Positions 33,624 through 43,532 of a stretch of DNA of 64,000 nucleotides are shown one piece after another. The notes below the pieces were generated by a model. It was not told the origin of the DNA and did not search any database. It saw only the letters and a program-made list of their open reading frames with translations. Source of the stretch: Nitrobacter hamburgensis X14 (GTDB lineage: Bacteria > Pseudomonadota > Alphaproteobacteria > Rhizobiales > Xanthobacteraceae); NCBI RefSeq assembly GCF_000013885.1, contig NC_007964.1:1412001-1476000 (forward strand), given 5' to 3'. How positions within the stretch are numbered: position 1 is the stretch's first letter; every line of letters starts with the position of its first letter. The position numbers and the translations under genes are program-made.

Positions 33624-34942
33624 CCGGCCTCGACCGCAACCAGACCCCGAAGATGCGGCCGATGCAGCACAATCGCAGCGCGCTGGTGGCGTCGCTGGAC
33701 ATCGGCACCAGCAAGATCGCCTGCATGATTGCGCGGCTGAAGCCGAGCGCGCCGAACGAAGCCTTGCGCGGACGAACCCACACAGTCGAGCTGATCGGCT
33801 ACAGCCAGATCCAGTCGCGCGGCATGAAGGCCGGCGCGGTGGTCGATCTCGCCCAATGCGAACAGGCGGTGCGCCAGGCGGTGTCGCTGGCCGAGCAGAT
33901 GGCAAAAGTCCGCGTCGAATCCGTGCTGCTGCCGGTATCGGCCGGGCGGCTGCAAGGACAGTTGATCGAAGCGGCTTCCCATATTCAGGGCGGTGCGGTG
34001 ACGCCGTCCGACGTCAGCCGCGTCATCTCGGCCGGCATGCGTCACGCCACCGCCCCCGGACGCACCGTGCTCCATGCGCTGCCGGTCGGCTATTCGCTCG
34101 ACGGCGTAAAGGGTATCCGCGATCCCCGCGGCATGGTGGCGCGCCGGTTCGGCGTCGACATGAACGTGGTGACCTCGGAGGCGACGGTCGCGAAAAACCT
34201 GATGCTGGCGGTCGAGCGCTGCCACCTCACCGTCGAAGCCATGGCTGCCAGCCCCTATGTGGCCGGCCTGTCGGTTCTGACCGGCGACGAAGCCGATCTC
34301 GGCGCCGCGGTCGTGGAGATGGGAGCCGGAACCACCACGATCGCGATTTATTCGGCCGGCCGCTTCGTTCATGCGAGCGGGTTCGCCGTCGGCGGCCACC
34401 ACGTCACGATGGATCTCGCCCGCGGGCTGGGTGCGTGCATTGCGGATGCCGAGCGAATCAAGACGTTATATGGCACGGTGCTGACGGGCGGTTCCGACGT
34501 ACGCCAACTGATGACTGTTCCGGCAGCGGGAGACAGCGACAGCGACGCGCCTCAGGTCGTGTCGCGCGCGACCATCGCCAACATCGTCCGCCAGCGTGTC
34601 GAGGAGATTTTTGAAATGGTCAGGGACCGGCTCGCGGATTCCCCTTTTGCCGCCGAGCCGCGGGCGCGGGTCGTGTTGAGCGGCGGTGCGTCGCAGCTTA
34701 CCGGCGTTCCCGAGCTTGCAAGGCGCATCCTCGGCCGTCCGGTCCGCATCGGCCGTCCGCTCGGCTTCGGCCGGCTGCCCAATGAGGCCAAGAGTGCGTC
34801 GTTCGCGGTTCCCACCGGCCTGCTGGTCTATCCGCAATACGCGCATCTCGAACACGTCGAACCGCGGCATACGCGGCAGCTCCGGACCGGGACGGACGGC
34901 TATTTCGGAAAGGTCGGACGATGGCTCCGGGAGGGCTTCTGA
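33620..34942 (+). CDS. ftsA: cell division protein FtsA
   Basis: A 440-residue actin-like ATPase that anchors FtsZ to the membrane. LVASLDIGTSKIACMIARLK is the phosphate-1 motif; VEMGAGTTTIAIYSAGRFVH is phosphate-2; VVLSGGASQLTGVPELARRI is the adenosine motif. The SHS2 domain lies between, with GVVDLAQ-type residues (GAVVDLAQCEQAVRQAVSLA). The C-terminal amphipathic helix (YFGKVGRWLREGF) is the membrane-targeting sequence. Overlaps ftsQ by four bases and precedes ftsZ by 91 bases. Confidence 0.95.
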   Translation: MTGLDRNQTPKMRPMQHNRSALVASLDIGTSKIACMIARLKPSAPNEALRGRTHTVELIGYSQIQSRGMKAGAVVDLAQCEQAVRQAVSLAEQMAKVRVESVLLPVSAGRLQGQLIEAASHIQGGAVTPSDVSRVISAGMRHATAPGRTVLHALPVGYSLDGVKGIRDPRGMVARRFGVDMNVVTSEATVAKNLMLAVERCHLTVEAMAASPYVAGLSVLTGDEADLGAAVVEMGAGTTTIAIYSAGRFVHASGFAVGGHHVTMDLARGLGACIADAERIKTLYGTVLTGGSDVRQLMTVPAAGDSDSDAPQVVSRATIANIVRQRVEEIFEMVRDRLADSPFAAEPRARVVLSGGASQLTGVPELARRILGRPVRIGRPLGFGRLPNEAKSASFAVPTGLLVYPQYAHLEHVEPRHTRQLRTGTDGYFGKVGRWLREGF

Positions 34943-35033
34943 TGAATTTTCCGCCGATCAGCAGATTTCCATCAACTCCCGCGGTCGACGACCGCTGGCA
35001 TAGCGACACCGCGCGTGTAATCGAGAGGCAGCC

Positions 35034-36857
35034 ATGACTATCAATCTCAACGTTCCCGACATTCACGAGCTGAAGCCGCGGATCACCGTATTCGGCGTCG
35101 GCGGCGCTGGCGGCAACGCGGTCAACAACATGATCACCGCCGGGCTGGTCGGAGTCGACTTCGTCGTTGCCAACACCGACGCGCAGGCGCTGACCATGTC
35201 GAAGGCGCAGCGCATCGTCCAGATGGGCACGCAGGTCACCCAGGGTCTGGGCGCGGGTTCGCAGCCGGATGTCGGCGCGGCCGCGGCGCAGGAAGTCATC
35301 GACGAAATTCGCGATCACCTCTCGGGCGCGAACATGGTGTTCGTTACCGCGGGAATGGGCGGCGGCACCGGCACCGGCGCTGCGCCCGTGATCGCTAAGG
35401 CCGCGCGCGAGATGGGGATCCTGACCGTCGGCGTCGTCACCAAGCCGTTCCACTTCGAGGGCCAGCGCCGCATGCGCACCGCCGATTCAGGGATAGGCGA
35501 GCTGCACAAGGTGGTCGATACGCTGCTGATCATCCCCAATCAGAACCTGTTCCGGGTCGCCAACGAAAAGACCACCTTCGCCGACGCCTTCGCGATGGCC
35601 GACCAGGTGCTCTATTCGGGCGTCGCCTGCATCACCGACCTGATGGTCAAGGAGGGTTTGATCAACCTCGACTTCGCCGACGTCCGCGCCGTGATGCGCG
35701 AGATGGGCAAGGCGATGATGGGCACCGGCGAGGCCTCCGGCGAAAAGCGCGCGCTCACCGCCGCCGAAGCCGCGATCGCCAACCCGCTGATCGACGACAG
35801 CTCGATGAAGGGCGCGCGGGGTCTTCTGATCTCGATCACCGGCGGCAAGGACCTGACGCTGTTCGAGGTCGACGAGGCCGCCACCCGCATTCGCGAGGAG
35901 GTCGACCAGGACGCGAACATCATCGTCGGCGCCACCTTCGACGAGAGCCTTGACGGCATCATCCGCGTGTCGGTGGTCGCTACCGGCATCGACCAGAGCA
36001 CCATTGCGCGCAACGCGGCCACGCCGGCTACCCCGGCCACGAAGCCGGGATCTGCGGGGTCGATCGCGATGGACACCCGTGTGGCCGATCTGACCGCGAA
36101 GTTGCGCGAGGACAACAAGCGTCTAGCCGCCGGCGCCGCGCAGAAGACCGCCGAGCCGCCGCGTCCCGCCGCCCATCCCGCCCAGGCGCCGCAGCAGCAC
36201 CCCGTCGCGTCCAGCGCCAATGTCGAGCGCGCGGCGCTTGAGGCCATTGCCGCGGCCGTCGCCGAACCGGTGCAGCCGCTCGCTCCGGCTGCCATGCAGC
36301 CGGCATCTTACGGCGACGTCACCGTTCGGCCGATCGCGCAGAAGCCGACGCTGTTCCCGGATCACGATCCCGCCCCGCGCGAGAAGCAGGAGCCGCCGCC
36401 GCCCGAGAACTTCATCCCGCAGCCGGCCGAACGCGCCCCGGTCCGCGCTCCGCGGATGCCGAGGATCGAGGAACTGCCGATGCCCGCGCAAAACGAAATC
36501 CGCCAGGCGAGGGGCGAGGCCGAGGAGGAGCATCCGCAGAAGAGCCGGCTGTCGCTGTTGCAGCGACTTGCCAATGTCGGCCTCGGCCGCCGCGACCAGG
36601 ATACCGAACCCCCGATCGCGGCCCGTGGCTCCGGGCCGGCCATGGCTTCGATGCCTCCATTGCCGGAGCGTCGGCCGCAGCGCAGCGTCGCCGAGCAGAT
36701 GGCCGCGAGCGCCGGCAACGAGCCGGTATCAGAGTATGCCCGGCGTCCGGCGCCACAAGGACTGGACTCCCACGGCCGTCCGGCCCCCGTAGCACCGGCG
36801 CCACAGGGGGACGACCACCTGGATATCCCCGCTTTTCTGCGCCGCCAGGCCAACTGA
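35034..36857 (+). CDS. ftsZ: cell division GTPase FtsZ
   Basis: A 607-residue tubulin homologue that forms the Z ring. The tubulin signature GGGTGTGAAP lies at about residues 109-118, and the T7 synergy loop NLDFAD at about 211-216. After residue 320 a long, Pro/Ala-rich, disordered linker extends to a C-terminal peptide ending DIPAFLRRQAN, the FtsA-binding tail typical of alphaproteobacteria. The total length is large because of the linker, as usual in Bradyrhizobium-type FtsZ. A terminator follows. Confidence 0.97.
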   Translation: MTINLNVPDIHELKPRITVFGVGGAGGNAVNNMITAGLVGVDFVVANTDAQALTMSKAQRIVQMGTQVTQGLGAGSQPDVGAAAAQEVIDEIRDHLSGANMVFVTAGMGGGTGTGAAPVIAKAAREMGILTVGVVTKPFHFEGQRRMRTADSGIGELHKVVDTLLIIPNQNLFRVANEKTTFADAFAMADQVLYSGVACITDLMVKEGLINLDFADVRAVMREMGKAMMGTGEASGEKRALTAAEAAIANPLIDDSSMKGARGLLISITGGKDLTLFEVDEAATRIREEVDQDANIIVGATFDESLDGIIRVSVVATGIDQSTIARNAATPATPATKPGSAGSIAMDTRVADLTAKLREDNKRLAAGAAQKTAEPPRPAAHPAQAPQQHPVASSANVERAALEAIAAAVAEPVQPLAPAAMQPASYGDVTVRPIAQKPTLFPDHDPAPREKQEPPPPENFIPQPAERAPVRAPRMPRIEELPMPAQNEIRQARGEAEEEHPQKSRLSLLQRLANVGLGRRDQDTEPPIAARGSGPAMASMPPLPERRPQRSVAEQMAASAGNEPVSEYARRPAPQGLDSHGRPAPVAPAPQGDDHLDIPAFLRRQAN

Positions 36858-36882
36858 GACCTGTAACAATTGGAAATCGGAG

Positions 36883-36914
36883 GGGCTTCGACGATCAAGC
36901 CGGAGCCCTTTTCT
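36883..36914 (+). terminator. Rho-independent terminator after ftsZ
   Basis: GGGCTTCG (36883-36890) pairs with CGGAGCCC (36901-36908) with one G-T pair, followed by TTTTCTG. It lies 26 bases after the ftsZ stop and marks the end of the ftsQAZ transcript. Confidence 0.7.
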
Positions 36915-37195
36915 GCTCTTGATCCGGTATTTTACTATCTGTAGACAAGCGATTGTAACTTAACTAAAAATTATGTATCTCATGTTTCGCTTTAAGGTCG
37001 CGCCGGGCCGCAAATTTGGTTAACAGGCGGCGTGATTGCGGCGGAGATAGGGTAACAATTGGTAAAGAAGCGTGAGTTGGCGCGCTTTGGGGCTGCCGGT
37101 ATGTTTTACCGGTGACTTGGGGAATCACGAATCGATTCGCCGCCTCTCAGGCGGGAGAATTCGGTATTCGGGATGAGTCACTTGGGCCAGGGTTT
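36915..37195. other. AT-rich promoter region of lpxC
   Basis: After the ftsZ terminator the DNA is clearly AT-rich. Two adjoining GANTC sites (GAATC at 37127, GATTC at 37132) precede the lpxC start, possible CcrM methylation sites. No gene is present. Confidence 0.45.
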
Positions 37196-38152
37196 ATGAA
37201 ATTCAACCGCCAGACGACGCTTCGTTCGCAAGCCACCGTGACGGGTGTCGGTGTTCATTCCGGATCACCTGTCAGTCTGACCCTTGGGCCTGCCTCGATC
37301 GATGCGGGTTTTATTTTTATCCGGACCGGCGCCGATGGAATTGAACGCCGGGTGCCAGCCGTCGCGAAATCCGTCACATCGACCGAATTCGCCACGGTGC
37401 TGGGCGACCAGCAGGGCCCGCTTGTCTCCACCGCCGAGCACGTCCTTGCCGCGCTGCGCGGCATCGGCGTCGACAATGCCACCATCGAAATCGACGGGCC
37501 TGAAGTGCCGATCATGGACGGCAGTTCGACTGCATTCGTCGCCGCGATCGACCAGGCCGGCATCGTCGAGCAGTCTGCGGCGCGCCGCTTCATTCAGGTG
37601 CTCAAACCGGTGCGGGTGAAGAGGGGCGAGGCCTTCGGCGAGCTGCGTCCATACGGGCGCGGTCTCCGCGTTGAGGTCGAGATCGATTTCGCCAATCCGG
37701 TGATCGGTCATCAGGATTATGCCCTCGATCTCAACCCCGAAACCTTCCGCCGCGAAATCAGCCGCGCCCGTACCTTTGGCTGCTTGAACGATGTCGCGAA
37801 GCTCTGGAGGGCCGGCTTCGCGCGGGGCGCCTCCTTTGAAAACTCCATGGTGTTCGACGACGAGCGCCTGTTGAATGTCGGGGGCCTGCGCTACGCCGAC
37901 GAGTGCGCGCGACACAAGGTTCTCGATGCGATCGGCGATCTTGCACTCGCAGGGTTGCCGCTGATCGGCGGCTATCACTCGGTATGCGGCGGGCACAAGC
38001 TCAACCATGCCGTTCTCTCGGCCCTGATGGCCGATCGGACCGCCTGGCGGGTGGTCGAGGGCCAGCCGGCCTCGCGTCCGCGCAGTCAGGGCGAAGCGGT
38101 CGGCGGAATGGTTGGCGGCATGGTTGCGGCCTACGGTCCCAACGTGTCCTGA
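37196..38152 (+). CDS. lpxC: UDP-3-O-acyl-N-acetylglucosamine deacetylase
   Basis: A 318-residue zinc enzyme, the committed step of lipid A synthesis. The first zinc His lies in STAEHVLAAL (about H82), the second plus Asp in HKVLDAIGDL (about H240, D244), and the catalytic His in GGHKLNHA (about H267), matching the known spacing. MKFNRQTTLRSQATVTGVGV is the standard N-terminus, fixing the ATG at 37196. It has its own promoter region behind the ftsZ terminator. Two different repeats follow the gene. Confidence 0.96.
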   Translation: MKFNRQTTLRSQATVTGVGVHSGSPVSLTLGPASIDAGFIFIRTGADGIERRVPAVAKSVTSTEFATVLGDQQGPLVSTAEHVLAALRGIGVDNATIEIDGPEVPIMDGSSTAFVAAIDQAGIVEQSAARRFIQVLKPVRVKRGEAFGELRPYGRGLRVEVEIDFANPVIGHQDYALDLNPETFRREISRARTFGCLNDVAKLWRAGFARGASFENSMVFDDERLLNVGGLRYADECARHKVLDAIGDLALAGLPLIGGYHSVCGGHKLNHAVLSALMADRTAWRVVEGQPASRPRSQGEAVGGMVGGMVAAYGPNVS

Positions 38153-38279
38153 TTCGCAGAGCGCCGATCCTCCAATCCATACGCTTGGCGCGGGCATTGC
38201 ACTGTCCGGCTGCTTTCCGTCGCGGCGGTTGCCTGAGCCATTCGTTCGGTCGTATCGGAGCGTTGCGGGAGCTCCTGGA

Positions 38280-38380
38280 GCATGACCCCGAAAAGTGGAA
38301 ACCGGTTTTCTGATAAGGTCATGCTCAATCAAAAGAATAAGGCTAGAGGCTGGTCCAATGCGTTGGATCAGACTCTGGCG
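38280..38380 (+). repeat. dispersed mosaic repeat, family 1 (copy b)
   Basis: Same two-hairpin layout as at 30997: GCATGACCCCGAAAAGTGG ... GGTCATGC, then GGCTAGAGGCTGGTCCAATG ... GATCAGACTC. The second hairpin is less perfect here. Confidence 0.85.
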
Positions 38381-38440
38381 TTTCGCCTTAATCCCGGCGA
38401 AATACCTGCGTACCCGGTTGGTTAGCGGATTTGTTTCGGC

Positions 38441-38547
38441 TATAGCGTTTTCGAGCGAAGCGGGTGTCGGTTCGCGTCAAGAAAACGCGTCAAAACAAAA
38501 AGCTTGGAGCCGGCTTTGATTCGATCAAAGCCGGAATGGCTCTAGAA
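38441..38547 (+). repeat. dispersed repeat, family 2 (copy c)
   Basis: TATAGCGTTTTCGAGCGAAG, GGTTCGCGTCAAGAAAACGC, then the hairpin CCGGCTTTGATTCGATCAAA with GCCGG. Closest to the minus-strand copy at 14147. Confidence 0.85.
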
Positions 38548-38671
38548 CGGGTTCGCGGTCGCGAGGGCGGCGCACCACCGGGGCTGGTTGGTTATGCCCT
38601 TTATCGTGCGTGGGGGCGCATTGGTTACCGTAATCACGGACGTCAGGTTTTCATCGATGTTGGCTAAGCGT

Positions 38672-39571
38672 ATGGCGCTCGGACGGAACGCATTGACGGA
38701 ACGCGCCGCTCTCCTCGATCGGCTCGGCCGGAAACTGCGGCTCGTCGTCGGTCTTGTGATTCTGGGGACGACCCTGAGCGGCTGCGGCACGGGTGCGCTG
38801 TGGGACAAGTTCTTGGCGAAGGACGAACAGACCTTCAGCGATGAACCGGCGGACAAGCTCTACAACGAGGGCTTGTTCCTGATGAACAATCAACGCGACC
38901 TCAAGGCGGCCACGAAGAAGTTCGACGAGGTCGACCGCGAGCACCCGTATTCGGAATGGGCGCGGAAGTCGCTGCTGATGTCGGCCTACGCGTCTTATCA
39001 GGCCGGCGACTACGATACCTGCATCGGCTCCGCGTCGCGCTACGTGACGCTGCATCCCGGCAGCCCCGATGCCGCCTATGCGCAATACCTGATCGCCGCC
39101 TCGAACTACGACCAGATTCCGGATATCTCGCGCGACCAGGCCCGTACCGAGAAGGCGATGGCTTCGCTCGAGGAGGTGATCCGCAAGTATCCGACGTCCG
39201 AATATGCCGGCGAAGCCAAGAAGAAGCTTCAGGGCGCGCGCGATCAACTCGCCGGCAAGGAAATGGCGATCGGCCGCTACTACATGGAGCGGCGCGACTA
39301 CACCGGCGCCATCAACCGCTTCAAGACCGTCGTGACCCGCTACCAGACCACGCGGCACGTCGAGGAGGCGCTGGCGCGGCTGACCGAGGCCTATATGGCG
39401 ATCGGAATCGTCGGCGAGGCGCAGACCGCCGCGGCCGTGCTCGGCCACAACTTTCCGAACAGCCGCTGGTACAAAGATGCCTACAATCTCGTGAAGTCGG
39501 GCGGGAGCGAGCCGAGCGAGAATCGGGGCTCGTGGATCAGCAAGGCGTTCAGGAAGATGGGGCTCGGCTAG
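38672..39571 (+). CDS. bamD: outer membrane assembly lipoprotein BamD
   Basis: A 299-residue lipoprotein of the BAM complex that inserts beta-barrel proteins into the outer membrane. The signal sequence ends with the lipobox LSGC (Cys38), followed by five TPR-like repeats (KLYNEGLFLMNNQRDLKAAT, SEWARKSLLMSAYASYQAGD, YTGAINRFKTVVTRY). ATG at 38672 gives a normal lipoprotein leader; starts at 38657 or 38588 are possible but the latter would overlap non-coding-looking DNA. It stands between lpxC and recN, as in related genomes. Confidence 0.93.
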   Translation: MALGRNALTERAALLDRLGRKLRLVVGLVILGTTLSGCGTGALWDKFLAKDEQTFSDEPADKLYNEGLFLMNNQRDLKAATKKFDEVDREHPYSEWARKSLLMSAYASYQAGDYDTCIGSASRYVTLHPGSPDAAYAQYLIAASNYDQIPDISRDQARTEKAMASLEEVIRKYPTSEYAGEAKKKLQGARDQLAGKEMAIGRYYMERRDYTGAINRFKTVVTRYQTTRHVEEALARLTEAYMAIGIVGEAQTAAAVLGHNFPNSRWYKDAYNLVKSGGSEPSENRGSWISKAFRKMGLG

Positions 39572-39652
39572 TTTCGCGCACCGAACTTCGCTAGACTCCG
39601 CGCTACGCTTCTCCGCACCTCTCAACGACACCCTGGCAGGAACCGGCCTCCG

Positions 39653-41338
39653 ATGCTTGCGCGCCTTTCGATCCGCGACATCGTCCTGATCGAGCGGCTC
39701 GATATCGAGTTCGCCGCCGGCCTTGCGGTGCTGACCGGCGAAACCGGTGCGGGAAAATCCATCCTGCTCGATGCCTTCGCGCTGGCGCTCGGCGGTCGCG
39801 GCGACGCCGGGCTGGTCCGCCACGGCGCGGATCAGGGGCAAGTCACCGCCACCTTCGATATTCCAAAAAACCATCCGGCCAGCGCGATCCTCGCCGCCAA
39901 CGACATCGAGGGCTCTATTTCTGAAGATTCGGGTGAGATGATTCTGCGCCGGGTGCAGCTCGCCGACGGCCGCACCCGTGCCTTCATCAACGATCAGGCG
40001 ATCAGCGTGCAGACCTTGAAGGCGGTGGGCGCGGCGCTGGTGGAAATTCACGGTCAGCACGACGAGCGGGCGCTGGTCGATGCCTCGACCCACCGGCGGC
40101 TGCTCGATGCCTTTGCCGGCCTGGAGACCGATGTCGCTGCGCTGGAAACGTTGTGGGAGGGCCGCCGCACCACCCGCGCGGCGCTCGACGATCACCGCGC
40201 CGGTATGGAGCGCGCCGCGCGCGAGGCCGACTATCTGCGTCATGCGTCCGACGAGTTAAGACAACTCGCGCCGCAGGACGGCGAGGAAACGGCTTTGGCC
40301 GAACGCCGCACCACGATGATGGCCGGCGAAAAGATCGCGGCCGACCTGCGCGAGGCGCAAGATGCCGTCAGCGGCAACCGCTCGCCGGTGAGCGTGTTGG
40401 CGGCGGCGGTGCGGCGGCTGGAACGGCGGGCCGCGAGTTCGCCGCAACTGGTCGAGCCGGCGGTGAGAGCCATCGATGCCGCCATCAACGCGCTGGAGGA
40501 AGCGGACCAGCATCTCGCGGCGGCGCTCACTGCTGCCGATTTCGACCCGGCCGAGCTGGAGCGCATCGAGGAACGGCTGTTCGCGCTGCGCGCGGCGTCA
40601 CGCAAATATACGACGCCGGTGGACGGGCTCGCTGCGCTCGCCGCCAAGTTCGCGAACGACGTCGCGCTGATCGACGCCGGCGCGGATCGACTGACCGTGC
40701 TGGAAAAGGAAGCGGCTGAAGCCGACAGGCGCTTTGCGGCGGCGGCCGCGAAACTCTCCGTAGCGCGCACCAGAGCCGCGGAAAAACTCGACAAGGCGGT
40801 CAATGCGGAACTGGCACCGCTGAAACTCGATCGCGCGACATTTTCCACGCAGATCGAATCCGACTCCGCGACGCCGGGGCCGCAAGGCTTCGATCGCGTC
40901 GAGTTCTGGGTGCAGACCAATCCGGGCACCCGGCCGGGGCCGCTGATGAAGGTCGCCTCCGGCGGTGAGCTGTCGCGCTTTCTGCTGGCGCTGAAGGTGG
41001 TGCTTTCTGATAAGGGCTCAGCGCCGACGCTGGTGTTCGACGAGATCGACACCGGAGTCGGAGGTGCGGTGGCGGACGCCATCGGTGCGCGGCTGGCGCG
41101 GTTGGCCTGCAAGGTGCAGGTGATGGCGGTGACCCATGCGCCGCAGGTCGCGGTGCGCGCCGACCAGCATCTGCTGATTTCGAAGGACGCACTCGATCGC
41201 GGCAAGCGCGTCGCCACCCGCGTCGCGACGCTGGCGCAGGATCACCGCCGCGAGGAAATCGCGCGGATGCTGGCGGGGGCCGAGATCACGGCGGAGGCCC
41301 GCGCCGCTGCCGACCGGCTGTTGAAGGCGGCGGGGTAA
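39653..41338 (+). CDS. recN: DNA repair protein RecN
   Basis: A 561-residue SMC-like ATPase for double-strand break repair. Walker A GETGAGKS lies at residues 28-35, near the N-terminus (MLARLSIRDIVLIERLDIEF). A long central coiled coil follows, and the C-terminal half has VASGGELSRFLLALKVVL (ABC signature), LVFDEIDTGVGGAVADAIG (Walker B) and VTHAPQVA. Length is normal. ligA begins only seven bases after the stop, so both are likely co-transcribed. Confidence 0.96.
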   Translation: MLARLSIRDIVLIERLDIEFAAGLAVLTGETGAGKSILLDAFALALGGRGDAGLVRHGADQGQVTATFDIPKNHPASAILAANDIEGSISEDSGEMILRRVQLADGRTRAFINDQAISVQTLKAVGAALVEIHGQHDERALVDASTHRRLLDAFAGLETDVAALETLWEGRRTTRAALDDHRAGMERAAREADYLRHASDELRQLAPQDGEETALAERRTTMMAGEKIAADLREAQDAVSGNRSPVSVLAAAVRRLERRAASSPQLVEPAVRAIDAAINALEEADQHLAAALTAADFDPAELERIEERLFALRAASRKYTTPVDGLAALAAKFANDVALIDAGADRLTVLEKEAAEADRRFAAAAAKLSVARTRAAEKLDKAVNAELAPLKLDRATFSTQIESDSATPGPQGFDRVEFWVQTNPGTRPGPLMKVASGGELSRFLLALKVVLSDKGSAPTLVFDEIDTGVGGAVADAIGARLARLACKVQVMAVTHAPQVAVRADQHLLISKDALDRGKRVATRVATLAQDHRREEIARMLAGAEITAEARAAADRLLKAAG

Positions 41339-41344
41339 GTCGCT

Positions 41345-43489
41345 ATGGCGGCAAAGCCCAAAACGCCTCCGCCCGTCGATTCCCTCACGAGGGCGCAGGC
41401 GAAGATCGAGCACAAGCGGCTCGCGCTCGAGATCGAAACGCATAACGAGCGCTACTACCAGAAGGATGCGCCGACGGTTTCCGACGCCGCCTACGATGCG
41501 CTGCGGCAGCGGCTTGAAGCAATCGAGGCGCGCTTCCCCGATCTGATTACTGCCAATTCGCCGACTCAGACGGTCGGCGCCGCCCCCGCGCGCGGCTTCG
41601 CAAAGGTGCAGCACGCGGTGCCGATGCTATCGCTCGGCAACGCCTTCAGCGACGAGGAAGTCGCTGAATTCGTCGAACGCATCCAGCGTTTCCTGAAACT
41701 TGGGCCAGACGACATTCCCGCCATCGTCGCCGAGCCGAAGATCGACGGACTGTCGCTGTCGCTACGTTATGAAAACGGTGAGCTTGTGCGCGCGGCCACC
41801 CGCGGCGACGGCTTCACCGGCGAGGACGTCACTGCCAATGTGCGTACCATCAAGGACGTTCCGCACAACCTAAGAGGCCGCAACATCCCAACCGCCTGCG
41901 AGCTGCGCGGCGAAGTTTATATGCTCAAGACCGACTTTCTCGCGCTGAATAAAAAGCAGGAGGATGCCGGCGACACCGTATTCGCCAACCCGCGCAACTC
42001 GGCCGCCGGCTCGCTCCGGCAGAAGGATGTTGCGATCACCGCGTCGCGGCCGCTGAAATTCTTCGCCTATGCCTGGGGCGAGATGACGGATCGACCCGCC
42101 GACACCCAACACGACATGCTGGAGTGGCTCAAGGACGTCGGCTTCAAAGTCAATCCGCTGATCGAATTGTGCAACAGCGTCGAGAAGGTGCTGAAGTTCT
42201 ACCGCAAGATCGGCGAGCAGCGCGCTTCCCTCGGCTACGACATCGACGGCGTCGTCTACAAGGTCGACCGGCTCGACTGGCAGGAGCGCCTCGGCTTCGT
42301 GTCGCGCTCGCCGCGCTGGGCCATTGCGCACAAGTTCGCCGCCGAGCAGGCGACCACGATCCTCAAGGGTATCGACATCCAGGTCGGCCGCACCGGCGCG
42401 ATGACGCCGGTGGCGCGGCTCGAACCCGTCACCATCGGCGGCGTTGTCGTGCAGAACGCCACGCTGCACAACGAAGATTACATCAAAGGCATCGGCAATG
42501 ACGGCCAGCCGATCCGCGACGGCGTCGATCTCCGCGTCGGCGATACCGTGGTGGTGCAGCGCGCCGGCGACGTGATACCGCAAGTGGTCAGCGTCGTCAT
42601 CGACAAGCGGCCGAACAGCGCACAGCCTTACGCGTTTCCGCATACGTGCCCGATCTGCGGCAGCCACGCCGTGCGCGAGGAGGGCGAGGCGGTGCGCCGC
42701 TGCACCGGCGCGCTGATCTGCCCGGCGCAGGCGGTGGAGCGGCTCAAGCATTTCGTCTCGCGTCTCGCCTTCGATATCGACGGTCTCGGCGAGAAGCAGA
42801 TTCAGGAATTTCACGAGCGGGGCTGGATCAAGGAGCCGGCCGATATCTTCACGCTCAGGGAACGCAATCCAAAGATCAAGCTTGAGGAGCTTGAGGGCTT
42901 TGGCGAAGTCTCGGTGCGTAACCTGTTCGCTGCGATCGATGCGCGCCGCACGATCGAACTCAACCGGCTAATCTTCGCGCTCGGCATCCGCCACGTCGGC
43001 GAAGGTAATGCCAAATTACTGGCGCGGCATTACGGCGGCATCGACGCATTCCGCGCGGCGATGAGCGAAGCCGCTGCGGCGCAGACCGACGATGGCAACG
43101 CCTCCGAGGCCTATGCCGATCTCAACAACATCAGCGGTATCGGCGATATCGTGGCTGACGCGGTGGTCGAGTTCTTCGCGGAGACGCGCAACGTCAAGGC
43201 GCTGAACGATCTGCTTGAGGAAATCGAGGTGCTGCCGGTCGCGCAAGCGCGCAACGATTCCGCCGTTGCCGGCAAGACCGTGGTGTTCACGGGCTCGCTG
43301 GAAAAATTCACCCGCGACGAGGCCAAGGCCTCAGCCGAGCGCATGGGCGCGAAGGTTTCGGGCTCGGTGTCGAAGAAGACCGATCTCGTCGTCGCCGGCC
43401 CCGGCGCGGGATCGAAGCTGAAGGACGCGGAGAAGCACGGCGTCCAGGTTATCTCCGAAGACGAGTGGCTAAAGCTGATCGAGGGGTAG
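41345..43489 (+). CDS. ligA: NAD-dependent DNA ligase
   Basis: A 714-residue ligase. Domain Ia (RYYQKDAPTVSDAAYDAL) binds NMN; the adenylation domain has AEPKIDGLSL with the catalytic Lys at about 132 and YDIDGVVYKVDRLDWQERLG; the OB fold follows; a four-Cys zinc finger (CPICGSHA ... CTGALICPAQ) lies at about 435-463; helix-hairpin-helix repeats and a C-terminal BRCT domain (VAGKTVVFTGSLEKFTRDEA) complete it. All domains are intact. It is translated right behind recN. Confidence 0.97.
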   Translation: MAAKPKTPPPVDSLTRAQAKIEHKRLALEIETHNERYYQKDAPTVSDAAYDALRQRLEAIEARFPDLITANSPTQTVGAAPARGFAKVQHAVPMLSLGNAFSDEEVAEFVERIQRFLKLGPDDIPAIVAEPKIDGLSLSLRYENGELVRAATRGDGFTGEDVTANVRTIKDVPHNLRGRNIPTACELRGEVYMLKTDFLALNKKQEDAGDTVFANPRNSAAGSLRQKDVAITASRPLKFFAYAWGEMTDRPADTQHDMLEWLKDVGFKVNPLIELCNSVEKVLKFYRKIGEQRASLGYDIDGVVYKVDRLDWQERLGFVSRSPRWAIAHKFAAEQATTILKGIDIQVGRTGAMTPVARLEPVTIGGVVVQNATLHNEDYIKGIGNDGQPIRDGVDLRVGDTVVVQRAGDVIPQVVSVVIDKRPNSAQPYAFPHTCPICGSHAVREEGEAVRRCTGALICPAQAVERLKHFVSRLAFDIDGLGEKQIQEFHERGWIKEPADIFTLRERNPKIKLEELEGFGEVSVRNLFAAIDARRTIELNRLIFALGIRHVGEGNAKLLARHYGGIDAFRAAMSEAAAAQTDDGNASEAYADLNNISGIGDIVADAVVEFFAETRNVKALNDLLEEIEVLPVAQARNDSAVAGKTVVFTGSLEKFTRDEAKASAERMGAKVSGSVSKKTDLVVAGPGAGSKLKDAEKHGVQVISEDEWLKLIEG

Positions 43490-43532
43490 GCGATCGCAAG
43501 CCGGGCGCGTCGAGGAAGGAATGACGGACCGC

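Noticed and set aside
38651..40243. 530-codon minus-strand frame opposite bamD and recN
   Set aside because: Shadow ORF spanning two well-identified genes and their gap; no recognisable domain.
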